Shown: piece after piece, positions 1 to 7,013 of the stretch | Numbering within the stretch: the stretch's first letter is position 1 | Layout of the letters: each line of letters begins with the position of its first letter | Assembly: GCA_030635525.1 (NCBI GenBank) | Contig: DAOVYR010000052.1 | Location: forward strand, 1 to 7,469 | DNA: 7,469 bases | Reading direction: 5' to 3' | Source: Candidatus Nanohalarchaeota archaeon | GTDB taxonomy: Archaea; EX4484-52; B79-G9 | Position numbers and translations under genes: made by a program | The notes under the pieces: generated by a model | What the model saw: the letters and a program-made list of their open reading frames with translations, nothing else | Told to the model about the DNA's origin: nothing | Database searches by the model: none

Positions 1-1383
1 CAGCTCGATTATTTTTGGGTCTAGGAGGGCCTGGCTTTCGTTTGGTCTATTGTCTTTGGTTTTTTTCAGTTTTTCGTAGTTTATGCGCTCATGCGCTGCG
101 TGCTGGTCTATGAGGTACATTGAGCTTTCTGATTCTGCTATTATGTATGTATTGCCGATTTGAGAGATTATCTGCATGTCCGGGAGCTTTTGGAATGTTA
201 TGTCTTTTTCTGTGTCTTTTATCATGAGCTGGCGCGGGGCTATCTTTGGGGTATATGAGGTAGGTGTTTTTGCGGGCAGGTATGGGGTTTGTTGTGGAGT
301 ATATGGTGTTCCTGACTGTGCTGGCCTTGTGTACGAGGCAGGTATTTTCCTCTGCACACCATCATCCTTTACCTCCGGGATAAGCTCGCTTTTTTCAAGG
401 ACAGACTTTACTGCACTGTAAACTGCTTCATACAACTCACTCTCTTTCTCTATCCGTATCTCTGTCTTGGCAGGATGGACGTTTACGTCTATTATTTTTG
501 GGTCTATGTCTATTGATATGATGAATATCGGGTGGCGCCCGATCGGCAGGTATGTATGGTATGCGTCGTATACTGCGCGGGTTATCAGCTTGTTTTTTAT
601 GTGTCTTTTGTTGACATATATTGACTGGTATCTTTTTCCTGCGCGTGTCAGTGATGGTTTTGAGATGTAGCCGGCTATTTTTATGGGTGGTTTGTCGTAG
701 TCTGTTTTTAGCATGTCTTCTGCAACGTCTTTTCCGTATATTGTTGCGATGTTTGCCTGCATGTCGTGCGTTTTTGGTGATGTGAATAGTGTATTTGCGT
801 TTGAGATGAGTTTGAAGTGGATTTGCGGGTAGATAAGCGTATAGCTTGTAATGACGTCTATTATGTTTCCAAGTTCAGTTGATGATGATTTCAGGTATTT
901 CTGGCGCGCAGGAGTATTGAAGAAAATATCTTTCACTGTAATGGTCGTGCCTTCCATGATTCCTATCTCTTTTATTGTGCGCTCTTCTGCGCCTTCCTGT
1001 GTGATTTCCGTACCTGCCAGTGAGTCTTTTGTTTTTGTCTTCAGGCTGAATCTTGATACTGATACAATACTTGCAAGCGCCTCGCCGCGAAACCCGAGTG
1101 TGTGGATGGATGAGAGGTCAGATTCATCTTTTATTTTTGAGGTTGCGTGGCGCATGAGTGCGAGTTGGGCTTCTTTTTTTGTCATGCCTGTGCCGTTGTC
1201 TGTTATGCGCATCAGTTTTTTGCCGCCGTCCTCTACCTCAACTGTGATTTGGGTTGCGCCTGCGTCGATTGAGTTTTCTGTCAGTTCTTTTATGACAGAT
1301 GCGGGGCGCTCGATGACTTCGCCTGCGGCTATTTTGGAGATTAAGTGGTCATCCAGGAGGATTATTCTTGAATCTTTTTCCAT
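1..1383 (-). CDS. mutL: DNA mismatch repair protein MutL, endonuclease type (C-terminus cut by window edge)
   Basis: MutL couples MutS mismatch recognition to strand removal. 461 codons are visible and the reading frame is still open at base 1. The N-terminal GHKL ATPase is intact: IAAGEVIERPASVIKELTENSIDAG at about residues 18-42, where E33 and N37 match the catalytic Glu and Mg-binding Asn of the family; DNGTGM at 62-67; and TLGFRGEALASI at about 95-106. The transducer part has DIFFNTPAR, YVNKRH and DVNVHPAKTE. A Pro/Thr/Tyr-rich linker follows (about 342-400). The C-terminal domain then starts and shows DQHAAHERINYE at 426-437, an exact DQHA(X)2E(X)4E endonuclease motif, so this is a nicking MutL unlike that of E. 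coli. The ATG at 1383 is preceded by AGGA (1388-1391) and no better in-frame start lies before the upstream stop. mutS is on the same strand, but two unknown genes and an RNA element lie between them. The remaining zinc-binding motifs fall outside the window. Confidence 0.97.
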   Translation of the reverse strand, partial: MEKDSRIILLDDHLISKIAAGEVIERPASVIKELTENSIDAGATQITVEVEDGGKKLMRITDNGTGMTKKEAQLALMRHATSKIKDESDLSSIHTLGFRGEALASIVSVSRFSLKTKTKDSLAGTEITQEGAEERTIKEIGIMEGTTITVKDIFFNTPARQKYLKSSSTELGNIIDVITSYTLIYPQIHFKLISNANTLFTSPKTHDMQANIATIYGKDVAEDMLKTDYDKPPIKIAGYISKPSLTRAGKRYQSIYVNKRHIKNKLITRAVYDAYHTYLPIGRHPIFIISIDIDPKIIDVNVHPAKTEIRIEKESELYEAVYSAVKSVLEKSELIPEVKDDGVQRKIPASYTRPAQSGTPYTPQQTPYLPAKTPTSYTPKIAPRQLMIKDTEKDITFQKLPDMQIISQIGNTYIIAESESSMYLIDQHAAHERINYEKLKKTKDNRPNESQALLDPKIIEL

Positions 1384-1406
1384 GAATTCCTGTTTGGAGC
1401 TAAATG

Positions 1407-1414
1407 TTATATTT
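1407..1414 (+). promoter_or_regulatory. Candidate TATA box for RNA element A
   Basis: TTATATTT on the plus strand is centred about 27 nt before the first bases of the structured element at 1436-1440, the spacing expected between an archaeal TATA box and its start site. It lies within the mutL leader on the other strand. The region is A/T-rich, so a chance match is possible. Confidence 0.3.
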
Positions 1415-1431
1415 GTTGGGGCTTTTATTGC

Positions 1432-1439
1432 ATTTATAG
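1432..1439 (-). promoter_or_regulatory. Candidate TATA box for mutL
   Basis: Read on the minus strand this is CTATAAAT, ending 48 nt before the mutL ATG. An archaeal start site about 25 nt downstream would leave a short leader containing the AGGA ribosome binding site at 1388-1391. It overlaps the first bases of RNA element A, which points the other way. Assignment is by position and composition only. Confidence 0.35.
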
Positions 1440-1591
1440 TTAACGTCGTTACTAAATGGACTAATTTAACCAAAAACCAAGAGACGTTAATCTATCCGGG
1501 GAAATCGTAGATTTCCTGGATCCTAAAATTGCATAGCAATTTTAAGGATATGGTGAAGACATTAGTCCAAATAGTTATGTCTTCAACTATA
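1436..1591 (+). ncRNA. Structured RNA element, copy A (unassigned class)
   Basis: Folded by eye, this has four helices. P1 is TTAACGTC (1440-1447) with GACGTTAA (1483-1490), enclosing an A-rich segment (AACCAAAAACCAA, 1468-1480). Hairpin 1 (1494-1521) has a 7-bp stem on loop GTA, then G1499-U1517, a bulged G and ATCC/GGAT. Hairpin 2 (1520-1549) has 9 bp on loop ATA, a bulged A1545 and 4 more bp; its base shares AT with hairpin 1. Hairpin 3 (1549-1591) has 9 bp under a 14-nt loop, a bulged A1586, a G1552-U1588 wobble and three more pairs. Every bulge and wobble recurs in copy B at 7116-7275, with compensating stem changes. The wobbles are G-U when read on the plus strand and A-C on the other, which favours plus-strand transcription. 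It ends 61 nt before the next plus-strand gene, which has its own promoter. It could be a free-standing RNA, a leader element, or a small mobile repeat whose hairpins are maintained; I do not recognise the class. Confidence 0.78.
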
Positions 1592-1616
1592 CATAAAATC
1601 TATTGAAATAACCGAC

Positions 1617-1627
1617 AAATTTATAAT
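1617..1627 (+). promoter_or_regulatory. TATA box of the gene at 1653
   Basis: AAATTTATAAT, preceded by the purine-containing CCGAC in the position of a TFB recognition element. It ends 25 nt before the ATG at 1653, so the transcript would be leaderless or nearly so. The identical 11-mer stands at almost the same distance from the start of the convergent gene at 3349. Confidence 0.65.
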
Positions 1628-1652
1628 GTTGTGATTGCTTGATAGTTACTAT

Positions 1653-2516
1653 ATGTATGAGATAGATGATGTCGGCGCTTTTATTGATGAAATTTCCAGT
1701 ATAAAGGAATATCTCTATGCTAATTTGGAAAATAATAACTATTATAAGCGGCTTGAAGAATTTGAAATGACAGAAGAGGTGACTGCTACAACGTTCCTAA
1801 TAGCAGAAAATGATTATAAAAAGAAGGTATTTGGAGATTATAAAAGTAATAAACATAGAATAGGAGATGAGTCCCTTGAAAAAATTCTGTATGATTACGA
1901 ACTGTGTTCATCACCAAAACTCTATTTTGAAAATAAAATAGAGGATATCTCCAGATTGAAAAGTCCGCTTAAAAAAATGATTGAAGGTTTATCGGAGCAA
2001 AAATGCAGAGACACGATAAAATATTTTGAAAAATTGCCTGAAATTTCTGAGAATATTCTTGAACTTGAAATTGCGTTTGTGGAAGCTATTGTTGCATATG
2101 CAAAAGAAACTGCTGAAGGGACGGAAAAATATGCGAAAGATATAGTTGCAAATAAGCGTATCAGAAATGATATTTATGAAAAAATATTCCCTGAAAAAGA
2201 GGGATATTACGTCTATCATAACATATTGAGTATGTCGCGTATTGGATTTTTGAATGAAATGTATAATTTGGAGCCGTGCATAGAGTCTATGCTTGAAGAA
2301 TTATCGCGAAAAAAACTAACTAAAGAGGTACCATATATTGTTGTTGATGAGGGTCAATCCGATGGAATTGAAATGATAGAAAAAGAAATAAATATTGGTC
2401 CAATTTTAGGGGATATGCACAATCAAATAAATAAAGAATCGAAGGATGTCATAATAGGGTTGGATTTTTTTGATAATTACTATAATGAAAAAAGAGCAGA
2501 AGAGATATATTCTTGA
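1653..2516 (+). CDS. Hypothetical protein, acidic, AT-rich gene
   Basis: I do not recognise this 287-residue protein. It has no signal peptide, no membrane segment and no obvious catalytic motif. It is rich in Glu, Lys, Ile and Tyr, with charged helical-looking stretches (for example IEDISRLKSPLKKMIEGLSEQK), so a soluble, mainly helical protein is likely. A TTG at 1635 would add six residues, but the TATA box at 1617-1627 places transcription start close to the ATG at 1653, so I prefer that start. Base composition in sampled stretches is roughly 22-32% G+C, against about 45-50% in the flanking mutS and mutL, which suggests recent acquisition. It converges on the unknown gene at 2549-3349 with a 32-bp gap. 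RNA element A lies just upstream in the same orientation. Confidence 0.8.
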   Translation: MYEIDDVGAFIDEISSIKEYLYANLENNNYYKRLEEFEMTEEVTATTFLIAENDYKKKVFGDYKSNKHRIGDESLEKILYDYELCSSPKLYFENKIEDISRLKSPLKKMIEGLSEQKCRDTIKYFEKLPEISENILELEIAFVEAIVAYAKETAEGTEKYAKDIVANKRIRNDIYEKIFPEKEGYYVYHNILSMSRIGFLNEMYNLEPCIESMLEELSRKKLTKEVPYIVVDEGQSDGIEMIEKEINIGPILGDMHNQINKESKDVIIGLDFFDNYYNEKRAEEIYS

Positions 2517-2528
2517 TTGTTTTGTGCG

Positions 2529-2538
2529 TTTTTTCTTT
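2529..2538 (+). terminator. T-rich tract, probable terminator after the gene at 1653-2516
   Basis: TTTTTTCTTT lies 12 nt after the TGA stop in the short gap between two convergent genes. Archaeal termination commonly uses U-rich runs without a hairpin. No equivalent tract on the other strand serves the convergent gene in this gap. Confidence 0.45.
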
Positions 2539-2548
2539 GGGTCCGGAA

Positions 2549-3349
2549 TCAGAACAGATTTTTTATTAATCGATCCTGTTTGTTAAGATAACCATTTTCA
2601 GAAAATAATTCTTTAAGTGTCTCTGATTCAACAACATCATTTTTGAATATATACTTGTAAAAACCGGCAAGTCTTTCGATTGTTGGATCACATATACCCT
2701 CCATGAGTATGTTGTGTGAATCATCATCTGTACCCTCCATGAGTTTATTGCGCAAAGCATATTGTTCCATAGCGATTATCACTGACTTACCCTGTGTATG
2801 TATGTCTTTTTTCCTGAAAGGTTTAGCGAATAGTAAATTATATACTTTGGAAATCTCTTTTGAAAGACCATAATCCTTATTTTCAGGATTTATTAACAGA
2901 GCATCATCTTTTTCAAGTATCGTAGTCGTTAATTCTTCAATGACTTGAGGCTTGTAGTTAATTGTTCTGAATATCTCAGCCACATGTTTGTCTGTATCGC
3001 CATCGTAAAATTTTTCGAAATTAGGATCAAAACCCTTATGGGTCTGGGTCTGGTTATATGATTTTGCGCGCATGATTTCCTTTATGATAAATACCTTGTC
3101 ATTATTTTGTAGATTTTTCGGCTTTATTGTGCATATTGCATCGATTGCTCCGCCAAGAATCGCAGATTCATATTCCCCAAAATCTTTTTCTATTGAATCA
3201 GAGTTTTCTATTGTACCCGCCAAATTATGCATATAATTTTTTGCAGTTGTTCTATCTTCATCTAAAAGTGCATCCCTGAATTCGCTTCGGACCAGAAAAT
3301 AATCTATGGGATGGATGTCTTCAACCCGGAGGGATTCTTGATATGACAT
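2549..3349 (-). CDS. Hypothetical protein, convergent partner of the gene at 1653
   Basis: I do not recognise this 266-residue protein. No signal peptide, membrane span or catalytic motif is visible; the composition suggests a soluble protein rich in charged helices. Near the C-terminus the peptide LMEG occurs twice, 12 residues apart, encoded by a 14-base direct repeat. The ATG at 3349 is supported by AGGA at 3355-3358 and by the TATA box at 3373-3383. Sampled G+C is about 27-37%, lower than mutS beside it, as for its convergent neighbour; the two probably arrived as one block. It follows mutS on the same strand with an 85-nt gap, but its own promoter argues against simple co-transcription. 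A function in defence, mobility or regulation cannot be read from the sequence. Confidence 0.83.
   Translation of the reverse strand: MSYQESLRVEDIHPIDYFLVRSEFRDALLDEDRTTAKNYMHNLAGTIENSDSIEKDFGEYESAILGGAIDAICTIKPKNLQNNDKVFIIKEIMRAKSYNQTQTHKGFDPNFEKFYDGDTDKHVAEIFRTINYKPQVIEELTTTILEKDDALLINPENKDYGLSKEISKVYNLLFAKPFRKKDIHTQGKSVIIAMEQYALRNKLMEGTDDDSHNILMEGICDPTIERLAGFYKYIFKNDVVESETLKELFSENGYLNKQDRLIKNLF
2695..2744 (-). repeat. 14-base direct repeat inside the gene at 2549-3349
   Basis: TACCCTCCATGAGT occurs at 2695-2708 and again at 2731-2744. The 36-base offset equals 12 codons, so each copy encodes LMEG in frame. It looks like a small in-frame duplication or a repeated structural motif within the protein. 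Confidence 0.7.
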
Positions 3350-3372
3350 ACAATTCCTGATGAATACGCATG

Positions 3373-3383
3373 ATTATAAATTT
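3373..3383 (-). promoter_or_regulatory. TATA box of the gene ending at 2549
   Basis: On the minus strand this reads AAATTTATAAT and ends 23 nt before the ATG at 3349. Transcription would start close to the start codon, giving a leaderless or very short leader. It is identical to the core at 1617-1627 serving the convergent gene. Confidence 0.62.
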
Positions 3384-3434
3384 ACATTGTTCCAGAAATA
3401 ATAATTTAATGAGTGTAAAAAGACACCAGAAATT

Positions 3435-6038
3435 TCAAAAAAGTGTTTTTTGGATATCGTTTCTGTTTTCTTTCTCTTTTTGGTTTTCTTTCAGGCGCAT
3501 GTCTTTTTTGCTTTTTTCTTTTTCTTTTTTTGTATTTGTTTTATCTGCTTTATCTTTTTTTATCTCTTTTTCGAGCTTTTTTTGCTCTACCGGATGGAGC
3601 TTGTATTTTTTTATCATCTTAAAATCCTCTTTTTCGAGGCCGGTCTGTATGTTCTTTGCGCGCTCTATTACCTCTTTCGGAAGGCCGCTTAGTTTTGCGA
3701 CCTGAATGCCGTAGCTTTTGTCTGTACCGCCTTCAACCAGTTTTCGCAAGAATATTATTGTATCTCCCTCTTCTTTTGCGGTCATGTGGTAGTTCTTTAC
3801 GCCGTGCATCTCGTCTTCCAGTACATTCAGCTGGTGAAAATGCGTTGCAAAAAGCGTCTTAGCCCCTATAGCTTCATGTATGTATTCTGCGCATGACCAT
3901 GCAATGCTCAGGCCGTCAAATGTTGACGTGCCGCGCCCAATTTCATCTAGGATTATAAGGCTTTTGTCTGTAGCGTTATTCAGTATGTTTGCTGTCTCGT
4001 TCATCTCGATCATGAATGTGGATTGTCCCATCGTGAGGTCATCGTATGCGCCGATGCGTGTAAATATGCGGTCTACTACGCTTATTTTTGCACTTTTTGC
4101 AGGAACAAAACAACCGACCTGCGCAAGCAACACCAGCAGTGCAACACTCCTCATGTAGGTGCTTTTCCCTGCCATGTTGGGGCCTGTTATTATCATGAGC
4201 CGGTTTTTTTCTGTGTCGAGATAGATGTCGTTTGTGATGTATGAATCTGTCATCTTTTCAACTACGGGGTGGCGCGCGTCTTTGATGTCGATTACGCCCG
4301 TAGTATCTATACGGGGTCTTATGTAGTTGTTTTCATGGGCAATATGTGCAAGAGACGTGTAGAAGTCAAGCAGTGCTATGTTCTTTGCTGCATGCTGGAT
4401 GCCTGTTATGTGTTTCGATATGTCCTGTGTCAGTTTTGTGAATATATCGTATTCTATTGCGACTATCTTTTCTTCAGCGCCAAGTATTTGCGATTCTTTT
4501 TCTTTGAGGTCTTCTGTGATGAAGCGCTCACTATTGACTGTTGTCTGTTTTCGGATGTATGTGTCGGGCACAAGGTGGAGGTTTGCCCTTGAAACTTCTA
4601 TGAAGTAGCCAAATACCTTGTTGAACCTGACTTTAAGTGCCTTTATGCCTGTTTTTAGTTTTTCCTGTTTTTCGTATATGGTGAGCCATTCTTTTGCGTT
4701 GCCTGATAGATAGCGCAATTCATCCAGTTCTTTATTATGGCCTGTTTTTATCATTTTTCCTTCCCTTGTACTTAGGGGAGGGTCTTCTGATATGGCTGCG
4801 TCTATCCTGTCGTGCAATTCTTTCATGTTGTCCATGTCTTTTATTTTTTTTAGTTCAGAAGATTCTGTTTTGTCAAGGTGCTTTTTTAGTGTGGGGATTA
4901 GTGCAAGTGTCTTCTTTAGTGCGAGCAGGTCGCGCGCATTTGCTGTACCATACGAGATACGCGATATGATGCGCTCGATATCGTAGGTTTCCTTTAAGCT
5001 GTCGCGTATGTTTTCTCTTGTCAGGTATTCGCATACTAGTTCTTCAACAGCGTCGAGGCGCATGTTTATTTTTTCCGGGTTGAGAAGGGGTTTCAGGAGC
5101 CTGCGGATGAGCATTCTTGAGCCTATTGCTGTGACTGTTTCGTCAATGATGTCTATGAGTGTTCCACGTGCTGTGTTTTCGCGGATGTTTCTTGTGAGTT
5201 CAAGGTTTTTCAGGGTTATGGGGTCTATTGTCATATATTCTGTGTTCCTGTGGAGGCGGATGCTGTTGATGTGGCTTAGCGTCGTCATCTGGGTCTCTTT
5301 GAGGTATGCCATGAGTGCACCGGCGGATGATACTGCCACAGGGTACTCTGCTATGCCGAATCCTTCAATTGACGCGACATCCAGATGCGCTTTTAGTGTC
5401 TCTTCTGCTTTGTAGAGCATGAAGTGTTGTGTAGGGTAAGATGAGATTCTTACGGACTGGCTTATGTTTCTTAATGAGTTGTAGAATTTGTTGTCTGAAA
5501 AGAGGGTTTCGTCAACTATGATTTCTTTTGGCTCGTATCTGCTTATGTCGTTTATGAATTCTTCGTGGCTTGACAATTGTGATACGAGAAATTCACCTGT
5601 TGATATGTCTGTGATTGCCAGTCCCATTTGCCTGTCTTTTTTGCAGACTGCTGCAAGGTAATTGTTGTGCTTTTCTTCGAGTGTGCCTGATGAGAGTATT
5701 GTGCCGGGGGTGATTACGCGGATTACGTCGCGCTTGACAAGGCCTTTTGCTTTTTTCGGGTCTTCTATCTGTTCTGCAACCGCTACTTTGTAGCCTGCTT
5801 TTATGAGTTTTGCGAAGTACGGCTCAAAAGCATGGTGAGGTATGCCTGCAAGTGGTATGGGTTTGCCGTCATAGTTTGTGCCGCGCTTTGTCAGTGTTAT
5901 GTTCAGGACTTCGGATGATATTTTTGCGTCCTCAAAGAACATCTCGTAGAAGTCGCCCATGCGGAATGCTATTATGCAGTCGGGGTACCTTTTTTTCATG
6001 TCATGGTATTGCGCAAGCATCGGAGTTGGTTTGGGCAT
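3435..6038 (-). CDS. mutS: DNA mismatch repair protein MutS
   Basis: A full bacterial-type MutS1 of 867 residues that binds mismatched DNA and acts with MutL. The mismatch-binding domain has FRMGDFYEMFFEDA, in which F30 and E32 are the Phe-x-Glu pair that stacks on and contacts the mispair. Connector, lever and clamp domains follow. The ATPase shows Walker A GPNMAGKST (619-627), the DDLTMGQSTF signature region (666-675), Walker B LIILDEIGRG (694-703) and the H-loop FATHFHQL (730-737). After about residue 802 the usual C-terminal region is replaced by a Lys/Glu-rich tail of some 60 residues ending in QKTLF, which resembles a sliding-clamp-binding motif. I chose the ATG at 6038: AGATGAT (6043-6049) lies four bases before it, and the protein then begins MPKPTPMLAQY as MutS proteins do. 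An ATG at 6047 adds three residues; starting at 6158 would overlap the upstream gene with no family support. The gap to the upstream lipoprotein gene is 79 nt. Confidence 0.97.
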   Translation of the reverse strand: MPKPTPMLAQYHDMKKRYPDCIIAFRMGDFYEMFFEDAKISSEVLNITLTKRGTNYDGKPIPLAGIPHHAFEPYFAKLIKAGYKVAVAEQIEDPKKAKGLVKRDVIRVITPGTILSSGTLEEKHNNYLAAVCKKDRQMGLAITDISTGEFLVSQLSSHEEFINDISRYEPKEIIVDETLFSDNKFYNSLRNISQSVRISSYPTQHFMLYKAEETLKAHLDVASIEGFGIAEYPVAVSSAGALMAYLKETQMTTLSHINSIRLHRNTEYMTIDPITLKNLELTRNIRENTARGTLIDIIDETVTAIGSRMLIRRLLKPLLNPEKINMRLDAVEELVCEYLTRENIRDSLKETYDIERIISRISYGTANARDLLALKKTLALIPTLKKHLDKTESSELKKIKDMDNMKELHDRIDAAISEDPPLSTREGKMIKTGHNKELDELRYLSGNAKEWLTIYEKQEKLKTGIKALKVRFNKVFGYFIEVSRANLHLVPDTYIRKQTTVNSERFITEDLKEKESQILGAEEKIVAIEYDIFTKLTQDISKHITGIQHAAKNIALLDFYTSLAHIAHENNYIRPRIDTTGVIDIKDARHPVVEKMTDSYITNDIYLDTEKNRLMIITGPNMAGKSTYMRSVALLVLLAQVGCFVPAKSAKISVVDRIFTRIGAYDDLTMGQSTFMIEMNETANILNNATDKSLIILDEIGRGTSTFDGLSIAWSCAEYIHEAIGAKTLFATHFHQLNVLEDEMHGVKNYHMTAKEEGDTIIFLRKLVEGGTDKSYGIQVAKLSGLPKEVIERAKNIQTGLEKEDFKMIKKYKLHPVEQKKLEKEIKKDKADKTNTKKEKEKSKKDMRLKENQKEKENRNDIQKTLF

Positions 6039-6117
6039 GTATATCATCTTCTTGTATAGATTCTTTAGATGATTACTGAGTTTGAAGAAATAAAAATTCA
6101 TCGCATCATGTGCCGGT

Positions 6118-6966
6118 TTATGAGAATGAATACATCGCTGCTTTTTCCATATCGGCAAGGTCTATTGCGTCCTGTGCTTCCGCTGGCAGTACAATGTTTA
6201 GCGCTTCATTGATATTTGAGATCGAAAGTTCAATGACAGATGCAATTTCAATGCTTTTGGTTGCCAGCACATCATCAGCATCCAGATCTTCAGCTGCCAT
6301 CACCATCCTTATCTCTGTTCTTGATTTTTCTATGATGAATGTCTTTTTGTTGACCCAGATGGTTGAAGAGTAGTCTTTGACTATATCCTCGTAGTTGATG
6401 TTCTTATCGAGTGAAGCAGGCTGCTGTTCATTTAGGGTACTTTCAGCAACTTTTCCTAAATCCGGATTCATTTTTATGACATAATAAGAATTACCGCTAA
6501 AAGATTCATCTTCCAGGCGCTCAATGCTTCCGGTTTCTATCAGTTCAGTCAATTCACCCATCTTGTCCTGCTGTCTCCATGTATCGTCGTCAAATTCCAT
6601 CTTTATCCAGGTATCCTGATTTCTCGTATATAGGTAGCCATCCATCAGATAGGTTTCTGTATCCATCAGGGGGGTCATGCCGCCAATCTCGGACTTCACT
6701 GTTCCTTTCAGAGCCATTTTTTTGTTTGCCCTGTCAATGTCCCCGTTTGAAGTGATATCATATCTGATGGCTACAGGTTCGTCTGAAGCGCCTATGTCCA
6801 TGATCATGTCCATGTTCATCTTCATGTCAACAGTGTAGGAACTCATACCGGAGTTTGCCAGGATTAACCTGCTTTGGATTTCATTAGTAGTAAGCTCTTC
6901 GGTGCAGCCGGAAGAAAGAATAATGCCTGCTATCAAAATGCAGAATATTGTCATTTTCAAGTTCAT
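6118..6966 (-). CDS. Predicted membrane-anchored lipoprotein, LppX/LolA-like
   Basis: A 282-residue exported protein. The N-terminus MNLKMTIFCILIAGIILSSGC is a signal peptide with a lipobox (LSSGC), so Cys21 would be lipid-modified and the protein held on the outer face of the membrane. The mature part alternates hydrophobic and polar residues in a beta-rich pattern (SYTVDMKMNMDM, ETYLMDGYLYTRNQDTWIKMEF, SSTIWVNKKTFIIEKSRTEIRM). This resembles LppX/LolA-type lipoproteins (including DUF6612-like proteins) in which a half-barrel binds a lipid or hydrophobic ligand; the assignment is by pattern only. The start is well supported by GGAGG at 6975-6979. It precedes mutS on the same strand; an operon is possible but no functional link to repair is evident. 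Ligand unknown. Confidence 0.87.
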   Translation of the reverse strand: MNLKMTIFCILIAGIILSSGCTEELTTNEIQSRLILANSGMSSYTVDMKMNMDMIMDIGASDEPVAIRYDITSNGDIDRANKKMALKGTVKSEIGGMTPLMDTETYLMDGYLYTRNQDTWIKMEFDDDTWRQQDKMGELTELIETGSIERLEDESFSGNSYYVIKMNPDLGKVAESTLNEQQPASLDKNINYEDIVKDYSSTIWVNKKTFIIEKSRTEIRMVMAAEDLDADDVLATKSIEIASVIELSISNINEALNIVLPAEAQDAIDLADMEKAAMYSFS

Positions 6967-6974
6967 AAATAATG

Positions 6975-6979
6975 CCTCC
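6975..6979 (-). promoter_or_regulatory. Ribosome binding site of the lipoprotein gene
   Basis: GGAGG on the minus strand, eight bases before the ATG at 6966. It is the strongest Shine-Dalgarno match in the window and fixes the start. Confidence 0.8.
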
Positions 6980-7013
6980 GCTACACTTCCATTTTTGGTA
7001 TTATAAGTCCTGT

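Noticed and set aside
851..1510. A 219-codon open frame on the plus strand.
   Set aside because: It lies antisense to the conserved ATPase domain of mutL, and its translation has no coherent domain; it is a by-product of mutL codon use.
3438..3640. The pyrimidine-rich run on the plus strand as a terminator or a short plus-strand gene.
   Set aside because: It is the complement of AAA/GAA codons encoding the Lys/Glu-rich MutS tail.
6039..6158. A longer MutS beginning at 6158 (907 residues).
   Set aside because: The extra 40 residues have no MutS counterpart, the start would overlap the lipoprotein gene, and a ribosome-binding-like AGATGAT precedes the ATG at 6038.
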